Source: Cyanobacteria bacterium UBA6446
GTDB lineage: Bacteria > Cyanobacteriota > Vampirovibrionia > Gastranaerophilales > Gastranaerophilaceae
DNA: 64,000 bases
Assembly (NCBI GenBank): GCA_002438405.1
Contig: DJOE01000023.1
Coordinates: forward strand, 440,402 to 504,401
Direction of reading: 5' to 3'
Below the pieces are notes generated by a model. The model had not been told where the DNA came from. It was given only the letters and a program-made list of their open reading frames with translations, and ran no database searches. Of this stretch, positions 53,385-62,184 are shown one piece after another. The first letter of the stretch is position 1; each line of letters starts with the position of its first letter. Made by a program: the position numbers and the translations under genes.

Positions 53385-54089
53385 TTACTTTGTAAATTTT
53401 TCAGGGTGGCATAAAAATTGACAAGCTAATCTAAATTTTTCATTAAATAGCATAACATCATCTGGAGTACTAAATTTATACAAAAAATTTCCATCTCTAT
53501 CAACGGCATAACGAGAAATTTCATGAGGATAAGTAGAATCTTTTACTCGAACATAATATGTACCATTTTCATTGAATGGAGATAACTGAACTCGTGTATC
53601 TCCAGTGGCTTTATCTTTATAAAAAGTTACCCCCTTTGAATCTTTCACCCTTGTAACTTCATCTTGAGTAATACCTAATTTTTGAAAAATATATTCATTT
53701 ATAGGTCTGCGATAATTCGCTTTTTGTTTCATTCTATTTTCTGTTACAAAGTCAATTAAGTCTTTAATTTTTGTGATAACTCTTGGTTTGTTCTCCGAAA
53801 TAAACTTTTCAGCATCTTCTAAATATTCAAACCTAGCCTTTGTATTAATATCCGGCATATATTTAAAACGTTTATTATTTGCCTTTAAAAACATTGCTGC
53901 ATCATAATCTTTGCTATCTTTCAATACATACAAAGTAGTATCTTTTTTCCCGCCAAAACCATCGAATATCAACCTTTTGTGATTCCCGATTGCATGCTCA
54001 AAACCATCACGCATACCAGAAATTGAGTTCTTATAATTTATAACAAATGAACCTTTAAAATTTACATTATTATTAGATATAGTATTCAT
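53385..54089 (-). CDS. Hypothetical protein with F-K-G tail motif
   Basis: 234 residues, no recognised domain and no signal peptide. The Asn-rich N-terminus NTISNNNVNFKGSFVI has F-K-G at residues 11-13. The body alternates helices and strands (HKRLIFDGFGGKKDTTLYVL, RVQLSPFNENGTYYVRVKD) and ends with a helix. It is 41 nt upstream of the PQWSEFCP operon in transcription order and may be read together with it. Confidence 0.62.
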   Translation of the reverse strand: MNTISNNNVNFKGSFVINYKNSISGMRDGFEHAIGNHKRLIFDGFGGKKDTTLYVLKDSKDYDAAMFLKANNKRFKYMPDINTKARFEYLEDAEKFISENKPRVITKIKDLIDFVTENRMKQKANYRRPINEYIFQKLGITQDEVTRVKDSKGVTFYKDKATGDTRVQLSPFNENGTYYVRVKDSTYPHEISRYAVDRDGNFLYKFSTPDDVMLFNEKFRLACQFLCHPEKFTK

Positions 54090-54217
54090 TATTTTTTCCT
54101 TTATACGTTAAGTTTATAAACATCTCAAAAAGAAATTTTGCTAAAAATTAACATAATCGTTACAATACACTTTCATTAATCGGCAAACTCATAAAAAGAA
54201 AAGTTTCAATAGTAAAA

Positions 54218-54337
54218 ATGAATTTTGCTGATATTAAACGTGGAGATGAACATATTCCGCTAGATAGATGTTGCACTGAAAATGGTGTTTTCAATGTAGA
54301 TTTTGCAGAAGTTGTTGCAAAAATTGAAAGGAAATAA
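54218..54337 (+). CDS. Possible 39-residue ORF
   Basis: MNFADIKRGDEHIPLDRCCT and on. It looks protein-like in composition but has no ribosome-binding site, so it may be the remnant of a larger gene. Weak call. Confidence 0.25.
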   Translation: MNFADIKRGDEHIPLDRCCTENGVFNVDFAEVVAKIERK

Positions 54338-54351
54338 ATAAATTCATAAAA

Positions 54352-54387
54352 TCAAAAACAAGTAATGCATATCTATACATTACTTGT
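54352..54387 (-). terminator. Terminator of the SDR gene
   Basis: A perfect 10-bp stem ACAAGTAATG / CATTACTTGT; on the minus strand it is followed by TTTTTGATTTT. Confidence 0.8.
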
Positions 54388-54398
54388 TCATAATAAAT

Positions 54399-55193
54399 CT
54401 AATCAGCGATAAGCCTATTATAAAAATCTATTTTGAATTTTTCATAATCTGTGTGGATATACTCGTCATACAACTTTTGGCAAACACTATCTGATGGATA
54501 ACACATTTTATCTTTTTCGTCTGTCGCAGCTTCAAAAATCACCTTGCCAGCTTCTTCTGGACTTGGAAATTCTTTATTACCCGCAAGCAAATATTTTTGT
54601 TGATTAGCTGCAATTTTTTCATAACCACTGCGGTCATTGATTGGAGTTTGGAAGTTTGTTTTTGTTCCTCCAGGGATAATTGCTTTTACAAAAATGTTAA
54701 AAGGTTTCAATTCGTAATACAAAGATTCAAGCATTCCTTGTTGCGCTCTTTTTGCTGCTCCATAAACTCCATCTCGAGGAAGTGCAATGATTGCAGCCAA
54801 AGATGTCGTTGTTAAAATTCCACCACTTTTTCTCTCCTTGAAATGGGGAATAAATTGTTGAGTTACAAACATTGAACCAAAAACATCTGTTTCAAACACT
54901 TTGCGAATAGCATCTTCCGGCAATTTTTCAAATGGAGCCATAATTCCATATCCGGCATTGTTAAACAATACATCAACATCATATTCTTCAATTGCTTTTT
55001 TGCAAGTTTCTTTTATTTGAGCAATATTAGTGACATCTAGCGGCATAATAATTACGTTAGGAAGTTTTGCCAAGTCTTCGCCTTTTTTAGGATTTCGCAT
55101 GGTTGCAATTACTCTCCAACCTTTTTGCGAAAAAACTTTAACTGCTTCTTGACCAATACCTGATGATGAACCGGTAATAAATATTGTTTTCAT
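54399..55193 (-). CDS. Short-chain dehydrogenase/reductase
   Basis: 264 residues. ITGSSSGIG (NAD(P)-binding), NNAGYG, and the catalytic Ser/Tyr/Lys in TTSLAAI and YGAAKR are the classical SDR motifs. The substrate is unknown. The start follows GTGAGGTTAAGCT. It is divergent from a LysR regulator, which very likely controls it through the shared 90-nt region with repeated GTTAAGT words. Confidence 0.92.
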   Translation of the reverse strand: MKTIFITGSSSGIGQEAVKVFSQKGWRVIATMRNPKKGEDLAKLPNVIIMPLDVTNIAQIKETCKKAIEEYDVDVLFNNAGYGIMAPFEKLPEDAIRKVFETDVFGSMFVTQQFIPHFKERKSGGILTTTSLAAIIALPRDGVYGAAKRAQQGMLESLYYELKPFNIFVKAIIPGGTKTNFQTPINDRSGYEKIAANQQKYLLAGNKEFPSPEEAGKVIFEAATDEKDKMCYPSDSVCQKLYDEYIHTDYEKFKIDFYNRLIAD

Positions 55194-55284
55194 AGCTTAA
55201 CCTCACATTTTGTATTTCAACTTTTTTATAATATAGTATGATTATAGTTAAGTAAATTATGAATATAATTAAGATAAGTTAAGT

Positions 55285-56139
55285 ATGTGGTTAAATAGAA
55301 ATCTTGAAATATTTTTTTATGTAGCACAAAAAAGGAGTATAACAGAGGTTGCAGAGCAGTTATACATTTCAGTGCCTGCCGTTAGCCAAGCTGTTAAAAC
55401 TATTGAAAATCAAGTCGGTGTTCCACTTTTTATAAGAAACAAAAGACAGGGATTGCAACTTACAAATGCCGGAGAAAAAGTTTTCCATTTTGTAGGACAA
55501 ATGTTTGGTTTAGATAAACAAATAGAACAAGTTGGATATCAAGAGAAAAATTTAATTACAGGTAATATTAAAATCGGAACAATACCAATGATTACGGGTT
55601 GCATTTTGGCAAAACCATTAGCCAAATTCAAAAAACTCTATCCTGAAATTAAAGTTGAAGTTTTTGAAGGAACTCCAGTGGAAGTCAGTAAAATGGTAGA
55701 AAACGGACTTGTTGATTTTGCAATTACTTGCACTCCATTTGGCAATATTGACCACGAGATTTTGATTACTGATGAAATCGTTGCAATATTTCCTAAAGAT
55801 AAGGATATACCTAATCAAATTTATTTGAAAAATGGAGTTGAGAATATGATATTGGTAAAAGAAGCTTGTGAAACGATTTCAGAAGTTGTAAAAACTGATT
55901 TTTCACTAAGTTTTACTAAGAGCTTTTTGGTAAGAGATACAGATACGGTGGTTAGACTTGTAAAAGAAGGGATTGGAATTGGGCTGATTTCAAAATACAC
56001 ACTCAATTCAATTCCAAACAATTTGAAATTTTGCAAAGTTTTGCCACATATAAACATAGGGATTGGAGTTGCTGCTCTTGATTTATCGACGATTTCACCT
56101 GCTTCAAAAGAGTTTATAAAACTTATAAAAATTACGTAG
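55285..56139 (+). CDS. LysR-family regulator of the SDR gene
   Basis: 284 residues. The N-terminal winged helix (NLEIFFYVAQKRSITEVAEQ, LYISVPAVSQAVKTIE) and the periplasmic-binding-like effector domain are those of LysR regulators. It is divergent from the SDR gene. TATAAT at 55263-55268 lies 16 nt before its ATG and GTTAAGT repeats fill the gap, suggesting autoregulation. After its stop, TCGTGTT / AACACGA (56147-56173) may end its transcript. Confidence 0.92.
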   Translation: MWLNRNLEIFFYVAQKRSITEVAEQLYISVPAVSQAVKTIENQVGVPLFIRNKRQGLQLTNAGEKVFHFVGQMFGLDKQIEQVGYQEKNLITGNIKIGTIPMITGCILAKPLAKFKKLYPEIKVEVFEGTPVEVSKMVENGLVDFAITCTPFGNIDHEILITDEIVAIFPKDKDIPNQIYLKNGVENMILVKEACETISEVVKTDFSLSFTKSFLVRDTDTVVRLVKEGIGIGLISKYTLNSIPNNLKFCKVLPHINIGIGVAALDLSTISPASKEFIKLIKIT

Positions 56140-56286
56140 TTTGTAGGTCGTGTTGGGCAGATTCATACAACACGATTTAAAAATGAATTATAGTCGTGTG
56201 CAGTAAAAATATTGATCACTATCTACTTGCGAGTTTTATCCACCATACATGATTTTCAATGTGTTAAGTAAGAAAAAAGGAAACTC

Positions 56287-56314
56287 TTGACATAGTTAGA
56301 TATCTAACTATAAT
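56287..56314 (+). promoter_or_regulatory. MarR promoter with embedded 20-bp palindromic operator
   Basis: TTGACA (56287-56292), 16 nt, TATAAT (56309-56314). The spacer is filled by the perfect palindrome ATAGTTAGATATCTAACTAT (56292-56311). TATAAT ends 6 nt before the MarR ATG. Binding of the repressor would block both boxes. Confidence 0.8.
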
Positions 56315-56320
56315 ATTTGT

Positions 56321-56725
56321 ATGAGTGCTATATTATCTTTAATATCTAAAATTCATGAAAAAGGAAATCGTTTTATTATAGACGAACTAAAAAATAACGG
56401 TGCAGAAGGACTGGTACCAAGCCATGGTGATATTCTTGTTTGTCTATATAAAAACGGTAAAATGACAATGAAAGATATTGCGGATTGCATTCATAGAACC
56501 AAAGCAACAGTCACGGTTCTAGTAGATAAACTTGAAAAACTGGATTATTTAAAAAGAGAAGTTTCAGAAAAAGATAGTCGCTATACAAATATAGTTTTAA
56601 CGCAAAAAGGTGAAGACTTTAAACCAATTTTTGAAAAAATCTCAAATGATTTAAACAAAATGTTGCTCAAAAATTTATCCGAAAATGAATCTCTACTTTT
56701 AGAAGAACTTTTACAAAAAGTGTAA
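56321..56725 (+). CDS. MarR-family regulator, leaderless and autoregulated
   Basis: 134 residues with the MarR winged helix (TMKDIADCIHRTKATVTVLVDKL and the wing KDSRYTNIVLT). No ribosome-binding site exists; the ATG begins 6 nt after TATAAT. The palindrome in its promoter occurs again before the cupin gene, so the protein very likely represses both itself and the cupin. It has no Cys, so redox sensing by thiols is unlikely. Confidence 0.93.
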   Translation: MSAILSLISKIHEKGNRFIIDELKNNGAEGLVPSHGDILVCLYKNGKMTMKDIADCIHRTKATVTVLVDKLEKLDYLKREVSEKDSRYTNIVLTQKGEDFKPIFEKISNDLNKMLLKNLSENESLLLEELLQKV

Positions 56726-56741
56726 AAAAAATTTTACAATA

Positions 56742-56758
56742 ATAGTTAGATATCTAAC
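56742..56758 (+). promoter_or_regulatory. Second copy of the MarR operator before the cupin gene
   Basis: ATAGTTAGATATCTAAC shares 17 bases with the operator at 56292-56311; its core GTTAGATATCTAAC is a perfect palindrome. It ends 17 nt before the cupin ATG. TACAAT at 56735-56740 may be the promoter -10 just upstream. Confidence 0.75.
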
Positions 56759-56774
56759 GAAAGGAGAAAGCATT

Positions 56775-57149
56775 ATGACAAACTTTAAAAAAGAAGAAAT
56801 CGGAAAAATTAGTGAAGTAGGCACAAAATATGAAAACGGCAAAGCATTTTTACATGATTTGCTAGGATTAACAAGTTGTGAAATTTCAGTTAGTTTCATG
56901 CCTGCTGGAGTAAAATTGCCATTCAGCCACAAACACAAACAAAACGAGGAAGTTTATATTTTCCTAAAAGGCGAAGGCTCAATGACTTTAGATAATAAAG
57001 TTGTTGAAGTTAAAGAGGGAACTTGCATAAAAGTTCTACCAAATTCCGCAAGAACAATGGAAGCAAAAACAGACTTGGAGTACATTTGTGTACAAGCAAA
57101 ATCAAATAGTTTAGAACAATTCGGACTTGGAGATGCAGAATTGTGCTAA
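56775..57149 (+). CDS. Single-domain cupin protein
   Basis: 124 residues. The metal ligands of cupin motif 1 (FSHKHKQNEEVYIFLKGEG) and motif 2 (VKEGTCIKVLPNSARTM) are visible, giving a small beta-barrel. Roles range from isomerase and dioxygenase to detoxification. The start follows AAAGGAGAAAGCATT. Co-regulation with MarR by the shared operator suggests a stress or aromatic-compound response. Confidence 0.92.
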   Translation: MTNFKKEEIGKISEVGTKYENGKAFLHDLLGLTSCEISVSFMPAGVKLPFSHKHKQNEEVYIFLKGEGSMTLDNKVVEVKEGTCIKVLPNSARTMEAKTDLEYICVQAKSNSLEQFGLGDAELC

Positions 57150-57200
57150 AATTGAAAGGGGTAAATCTTGTCCCTTTTTAATCAGAAATAAGAATATGCA

Positions 57201-58136
57201 ATGATAATTAACACAGGTTCAAGGACAGATACGGTTCAATATTATTCAAATTGGCTTTTGAAAAGGTTTGAAGAGGGTTTTGTTTATTCAAGAAACCCTA
57301 GATTTCCTCAAATAGTTACAAAATTTGAACTCGACCCAAAAGTCCTTGATTGTGTTGTATTTTGTTCAAAAAATTATGAACCTATTTTAGATAGATTAAC
57401 AGAAATTACCGATAGGTTTAATACATATTTCCACTATACAATTACGGCTTATGGCAAAGATGTTGAACCCAATGTACCAAGTGTAGATAAAAGTATTGAA
57501 ACACTTATTAAATTATCTAAAATTGTCGGGAAACAGAGAATTGCTTGGCGATATGACCCAATTCTTTTGACTGAAAAATATACTAAACAAGTTCATTATG
57601 AAACTTTTGATTATATGACAGAAAGACTTTCACCTTATATTGATAGATGTATTTTTAGTTTTGTCGATATGTACAAAAAATTAAAAACAAATATGCCTGA
57701 AATTATTTTGTTGTCAGATATTGATAAAAACGAAATTGCAAAAAATATCGGAAGAATTGCACAAAAACATAATATGATAGTTCAAACTTGTGCAACAGGT
57801 GAAAATTATGAACAATATGGGATTTTGCAATCCGGTTGTATGACCTCTGATATTTTAGGCAACGCAAATAATATTACCTTCAAAAAAGTTCGACATTCAG
57901 GCAACAGGCAAAGCTGTCGTTGTATGGAGAATAGAAATATCGGAGACTATGACACTTGCCCAAATGGTTGTAAGTATTGTTATGCCAATCAAAACCCACA
58001 AATAGCACAAGAAAATTACAAAAAACATAATCCAAATGATTTGATGATTTTAGGAAACCTTAAACCTACAGATGAAATCCAACAAAGCAACCAAAAATCT
58101 TTTTTAGAAAATAATGTGCAACAGAAATTATTTTAA
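57201..58136 (+). CDS. DUF1848 protein with C-terminal Cys cluster
   Basis: 311 residues. INTGSRTDTVQYYSNWLLKR, GFVYSRNPRFPQIVTKF, and the later WRYDPILLTEKY are DUF1848 blocks. The end RQSCRCMENRNIGDYDTCPNG and CKYCYA carries at least six cysteines, suggesting an iron-sulfur cluster, reminiscent of radical SAM proteins. Function unknown. Its start codon is the ATG at 57201 after weak AAGAATATGCA, with an overlap-free 51-nt gap to the cupin gene. Confidence 0.88.
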   Translation: MIINTGSRTDTVQYYSNWLLKRFEEGFVYSRNPRFPQIVTKFELDPKVLDCVVFCSKNYEPILDRLTEITDRFNTYFHYTITAYGKDVEPNVPSVDKSIETLIKLSKIVGKQRIAWRYDPILLTEKYTKQVHYETFDYMTERLSPYIDRCIFSFVDMYKKLKTNMPEIILLSDIDKNEIAKNIGRIAQKHNMIVQTCATGENYEQYGILQSGCMTSDILGNANNITFKKVRHSGNRQSCRCMENRNIGDYDTCPNGCKYCYANQNPQIAQENYKKHNPNDLMILGNLKPTDEIQQSNQKSFLENNVQQKLF

Positions 58137-58138
58137 AA

Positions 58139-58558
58139 TTATTTCTTATAAAGCTCTTTTACCATAGCAATATGCTCACAATATTCATCAAAATAAATTT
58201 CGCTAACCTCTTCGTAACCAAGTTTTTTATAAAATTCTTTTACTCTAACCTGAGCCGAAACCTCTATCTTTTTCCCGCCAGCCTTTTTAATTTCTTGTTC
58301 TGCAATATTCATAATTTCATTACCAAGATGTTTGCCCCTGTACTCTTTAACTATTGCAACTCTTCCAATATGGTAAATTCCGTTTTTGAAAAAATAGCGA
58401 CAAGTTGCAATCGGTTTATCATTATCATAAAGAACTATATGCGAACAATTTTTGTCAATCTCATCAAATTCATCTTTAAAACCTTGTTCTTCAACAAAAA
58501 TAGATGTTCTTATATTTATAATATCCTTATTTAAACCTATGTAATTTTTATATTGCAT
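58139..58558 (-). CDS. GNAT-family N-acetyltransferase
   Basis: 139 residues. RVAIVKEYRGKHLGNEIMNI is the acetyl-CoA-binding motif A with the R/Q-x-x-G-x-G/A loop (here RGKHLG), and FYKKLGYEEV is motif B. SIFVEEQGFKDEFDE at the N-terminus is the form seen in ElaA-like GNATs. Substrate unknown. Convergent with the DUF1848 gene, 2 nt apart. Confidence 0.9.
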   Translation of the reverse strand: MQYKNYIGLNKDIINIRTSIFVEEQGFKDEFDEIDKNCSHIVLYDNDKPIATCRYFFKNGIYHIGRVAIVKEYRGKHLGNEIMNIAEQEIKKAGGKKIEVSAQVRVKEFYKKLGYEEVSEIYFDEYCEHIAMVKELYKK

Positions 58559-58726
58559 CTTTCATTGTTCCGTTAAAGAATTAACTTGTATTCTCAATTT
58601 TACAATAAATATGGTTTAAATTCAATAATAGTAAAGAATTTTGCCATTTTACTCAATTTCATCATCAAAAAATATAATTGAGTTTATGAATACATTTACA
58701 AACATTCCATAAATTTATTTTCATAA

Positions 58727-59599
58727 TTAAACATTATATTTCATCGCATGTTCTAGAAAATCTTTTACAATTGCCCCTGTATTTCTAGGAATAAAACAGG
58801 TTTTACCGGTATCCAATTTTTTAATTTCATTCATTTCATCTTGTGTGATTTCGAAATCAAAAATATCTAAATTTTCCCTCATTCTAGTAGGATTTGAAGA
58901 TTTTACAATAGGAACAATTCCTCGTTGTATCAACCAACGAAGTACGATTTGAGCAACCGTTTTGTTATGGTTTTGAGCAATTTGCAACAATGTTTCATTT
59001 TCAAAAAGTCTTGATTGCCCCGCAGCAAGTGGCGACCAAGCTTGCATTAAAATATTTTCACTATCTAAATATGTCTTTTCATCTTCTCGCTGGAAAAATG
59101 TGTTGCATTCAACTAGATTTACCATTGGTTTTATTTTATTAAAGAAAATAAAATCAGCAGTTCTATCTTGTGTAAAATTATCAATTCCAATTGCACGAAT
59201 TTTTCCAGCTTCATAAAACTCTTCTAATGCTCTCCAAGCACCATAATAATCGTTGTATGGTTGGTGAATTAAATATAGATCCAAATAATCTAATCCTAAT
59301 TTAGAAAGGGATTTTTCAAGCCCTCTTTTTGCACCCTCATAGGTTGTGTCTGTTATCCATAATTTTGTTGTTATAAATAATTCTTCTCGAGAAACTCCAC
59401 AACTTTTGATAGCACACCCGACAGCTTCTTCATTTTTATAAGCAGCAGCGGTGTCAATTAATCTATAACCGGCTTTTATTGCCTCTATAGTTGCCTGTTT
59501 ACATTCTTCAAAATTTTCCATACGGAACACTCCAAATCCAATTGGTGGAATTTCTACTCCGTTATTTAATCTAATTTTAGAGCTTAAGTTTTTTATCAT
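58727..59599 (-). CDS. Aldo/keto reductase
   Basis: 290 residues. GFGVFRMENF, the catalytic DTAAAYKNEEAVG (Asp and Tyr), TKLWITDTTY (Lys), LIHQPYNDYYGAWRALEE (His) and the NADPH-binding IVPIVKSSNPTRM are AKR motifs. It reduces an aldehyde or ketone with NADPH. The ATG overlaps the MATE stop as ATGA and follows AAGGAGG, so the two are coupled. Confidence 0.94.
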   Translation of the reverse strand: MIKNLSSKIRLNNGVEIPPIGFGVFRMENFEECKQATIEAIKAGYRLIDTAAAYKNEEAVGCAIKSCGVSREELFITTKLWITDTTYEGAKRGLEKSLSKLGLDYLDLYLIHQPYNDYYGAWRALEEFYEAGKIRAIGIDNFTQDRTADFIFFNKIKPMVNLVECNTFFQREDEKTYLDSENILMQAWSPLAAGQSRLFENETLLQIAQNHNKTVAQIVLRWLIQRGIVPIVKSSNPTRMRENLDIFDFEITQDEMNEIKKLDTGKTCFIPRNTGAIVKDFLEHAMKYNV

Positions 59600-60984
59600 A
59601 TTAGAGCCTCCTTGTTTTTTAACCATTTAACTTTCATTGTATAAATAATCATTAAAATCATTCCTATTGTCCAAGATGCAGGATATAGAATATATAGACT
59701 TTCAATTGTTCCAAATATTGGATAAATAAATTTTACCCACAAGATTCTAAATAAACACATTGAAACAAGCAATATAACCATTGGAGGAATACTTTTCCCG
59801 ACTCCTCGTACAGCACCTGCCAAACTATATAGAATTCCAATAGTTATGTAATATGGGCACAAATACAGTACAGCCAATTTTCCACTTGAAATAACAGCAT
59901 TGTCATTAGTAAATAAACTTACAAAAAAATCTGCAAATCCAACAATGATAGAACCAATCACTATTGAATAAATTGAGGTCATTAAAATTGTAACCCACAT
60001 ACCTTTTTTTACTCTATCAAGATTTCTAGAACCAAAATTCTGACCTACAAAAGTTGTAGCAGCCATACTAAAACTGATTATTGGTAAAATGATAAATCCA
60101 TCTAATTTCAAACAAATTCCAAAACCGGCCATTGTAATTGCCCCAAAACTATTTATAACAGTTTGAACAAATACATTTGATAATGATATTACCATATTTT
60201 GAATTCCTATTGGAAAACTTATTTTATTAATGTCTGATGTAAAACGTTTATAACAATTTATATCCCTTAACTTTACTCTATATGGTGCCGGCTTTTTTAT
60301 TAAATAGTTAAGAGTTAGCGTTGCTGATACCAATTGACTTACAACTGTTGCAATTGCAGCTCCTTCAACTCCAAATTTAAAACCTACTACAAAAATCACG
60401 TCAAGAAAAATATTGATTAAGGAAGCATAACCAAGATAGATTAAAGAACGTTTTGAATTGCCTGAAGCATTTAATATACCTGTTGCCATATTATAAATTA
60501 CATTAAAAACAAGTCCTCCAAAAAATATTCGCAAATATGTGATAGACTCAGGTAAAACTTCTGGCGGTACTTTCATTATGAGTAATAATGGTTTAGTTAA
60601 AAATATTCCACCTATTGTTAAAATCAAACCTAGAATTAATGCAAGTGCAAGTGATGTATGGACAGCGTTATGAGTTCCCTTTCTATCTTTTGCTCCAAGA
60701 TGTTGAGAAATTATAACTCCTGCACCAACTGAAGCCCCTTGACTAAATGAAATTAAAAGATTAATTAATGGTGTACTTGATCCAACCGCAGCTAGTGCAT
60801 TACTCCCAATAAAATTTCCTACGATAATTGAATCAGCAGTATTATAAAATTGTTGCAAAAAATTCCCAATTATCAAAGGTACAGCAAAAAGAAATATTTG
60901 TTGTGTAATATTCCCCTCTGTCATTAATTCATTTTTACGGCATAACTGTTTTATCATCTTATTTATATTATAAAATGTTTTCAT
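59596..60984 (-). CDS. MATE-family multidrug efflux transporter
   Basis: About 462 residues with twelve hydrophobic segments in two homologous halves and the MATE N-terminal pattern MTEGNITQQIFLFAVPLIIG. AAVGSSTPLINLL and GFGICLKLDGFIILPIISFS are typical positions. It exports drugs or metabolites with Na+ or H+. The start is uncertain; no ribosome-binding site is seen before 60984, and an ATG 20 codons in (MTEGN) would fit the family start better. Coupled to the AKR gene and divergent from LysR. Confidence 0.92.
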   Translation of the reverse strand: MKTFYNINKMIKQLCRKNELMTEGNITQQIFLFAVPLIIGNFLQQFYNTADSIIVGNFIGSNALAAVGSSTPLINLLISFSQGASVGAGVIISQHLGAKDRKGTHNAVHTSLALALILGLILTIGGIFLTKPLLLIMKVPPEVLPESITYLRIFFGGLVFNVIYNMATGILNASGNSKRSLIYLGYASLINIFLDVIFVVGFKFGVEGAAIATVVSQLVSATLTLNYLIKKPAPYRVKLRDINCYKRFTSDINKISFPIGIQNMVISLSNVFVQTVINSFGAITMAGFGICLKLDGFIILPIISFSMAATTFVGQNFGSRNLDRVKKGMWVTILMTSIYSIVIGSIIVGFADFFVSLFTNDNAVISSGKLAVLYLCPYYITIGILYSLAGAVRGVGKSIPPMVILLVSMCLFRILWVKFIYPIFGTIESLYILYPASWTIGMILMIIYTMKVKWLKNKEALI

Positions 60985-61023
60985 AATAATAACCAATATA
61001 AATAATCTATCGTTTATTATAAC

Positions 61024-61051
61024 TTGAAAGAATAGTTGTTTTTACTATAAT
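61024..61051 (+). promoter_or_regulatory. Promoter of the second LysR gene
   Basis: TTGAAA (61024-61029), 16 nt, TATAAT (61046-61051), between MATE and LysR. Confidence 0.6.
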
Positions 61052-61079
61052 TAATTATGTTAAAAGTTAGGTATATTAT

Positions 61080-61949
61080 ATGGATATTCGCTTATTAAAA
61101 TATTTTTTAGCCGTAGCAAGAGAAGAAAATATCACACATGCAGCTGAAAAATTATATATTTCTCAACCATCACTATCAAAACAATTAATAGAACTTGAAA
61201 AAGAATTAGGTAAAAAACTTTTAGTTAGAGGGAAAAGAAAAATAACTCTAACAGAAGAAGGTGTTATTTTGCGAAAAAGAGCCGAAGAAATTGTTTCTTT
61301 ACTTGAAAAAACAGAAAAAGAAATCGGTTCAAATTTAAGCAATATTGAGGGAGAAATTTCTATTGGTGGAAATCCCGCAAAAACAATACTAAAGACTGCA
61401 TCAAACTTAGTAAAAAAATATAATGGTGTCAAGTTTAATTTTTATAGTGGTGATGCCGAAGATGTATGTGAAAGACTAGAACATGGGAGTTTAGATTTTG
61501 CGGTCTTACTAGAGCCTGTTGATAGCGTGAAATATGATTATATATCTTTACCTGACGGTTCAGAGTGGGGGATACTAGTACCATCTGGCTGCAATTTGGC
61601 AAAACAAAAATTTATAACAAAAGAAGAATTGGAATCTTTACCATTGATTTTGCATAGAAGAATAGGTTTGCAACGAGCTATTGCAAAGTGGGCGGATACG
61701 AATTTGGAAGACATGAACATTGTAGCATCTTATAATGTTGTACAAGGTAGTCCGATTTCATTTGTAGAAAGTGGCTTGGGATATTTTTTGACAACAAAAG
61801 ATTTGGTTGAACATAGCCTAAATGAAGATGTATGTTTTGTTCCACTAAAACCAAAACTAGCTACGAAATATGCCCTAGTTTGGAAACGTTATCCAATATT
61901 TACAAAACCTGCAAATGCTTTCTTAGAAGAAATAAAAAATATAAAATAA
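61080..61949 (+). CDS. LysR-family regulator of the MATE/AKR pair
   Basis: 289 residues. The winged helix (LLKYFLAVAREENITHAAEK, LYISQPSLSKQLIELEKELG) and the effector-binding domain (VSYNVVQGSPISFVESGLGY-like pocket) fit LysR. Divergent placement suggests that it activates the MATE-AKR operon in response to a toxic substrate. It ends shortly before a minus-strand terminator. Confidence 0.93.
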   Translation: MDIRLLKYFLAVAREENITHAAEKLYISQPSLSKQLIELEKELGKKLLVRGKRKITLTEEGVILRKRAEEIVSLLEKTEKEIGSNLSNIEGEISIGGNPAKTILKTASNLVKKYNGVKFNFYSGDAEDVCERLEHGSLDFAVLLEPVDSVKYDYISLPDGSEWGILVPSGCNLAKQKFITKEELESLPLILHRRIGLQRAIAKWADTNLEDMNIVASYNVVQGSPISFVESGLGYFLTTKDLVEHSLNEDVCFVPLKPKLATKYALVWKRYPIFTKPANAFLEEIKNIK

Positions 61950-61971
61950 AATGAAATATTTTTATCACACT

Positions 61972-61998
61972 AAAAAAGAGCCTCTTGACAAGGCTCTT
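61972..61998 (-). terminator. Terminator on the minus strand
   Basis: AAGAGCCT / AGGCTCTT stem, followed on the minus strand by TTTTTTAG. No minus-strand protein gene ends here, so it may close the RNA-like segment at 62008-62090. Confidence 0.75.
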
Positions 61999-62007
61999 AA
62001 TTTAAAT

Positions 62008-62090
62008 GGCGGGCTTTACGCTCACAGGCTCGAACTTTTTAGAAGTTATTACGAACATATAAACGAGTCTTCCGTTACTAACAAAATATG
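62008..62090 (-). other. Possible RNA or tRNA 3' remnant
   Basis: Read on the minus strand, GTTCGAGCC and AAAGCCCGCCA resemble a T-loop and acceptor end and are followed by a terminator, but no matching 5' half or stem is found. It may be a truncated tRNA at the edge of the accessory patch that follows. Weak. Confidence 0.25.
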
Positions 62091-62184
62091 TTATCTCATA
62101 TCTTTGCTTAGCAAAATTGCTTAAAATATTACAAGTTAAACAATTTGCATAAATTCTTTCTTGGTAAACAAAAGAGGATAAACC

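Noticed and set aside
62008..62090. Complete tRNA gene after the second LysR
   Set aside because: Only a T-loop-like word and an acceptor-like 3' end are seen; no 5' half can pair.
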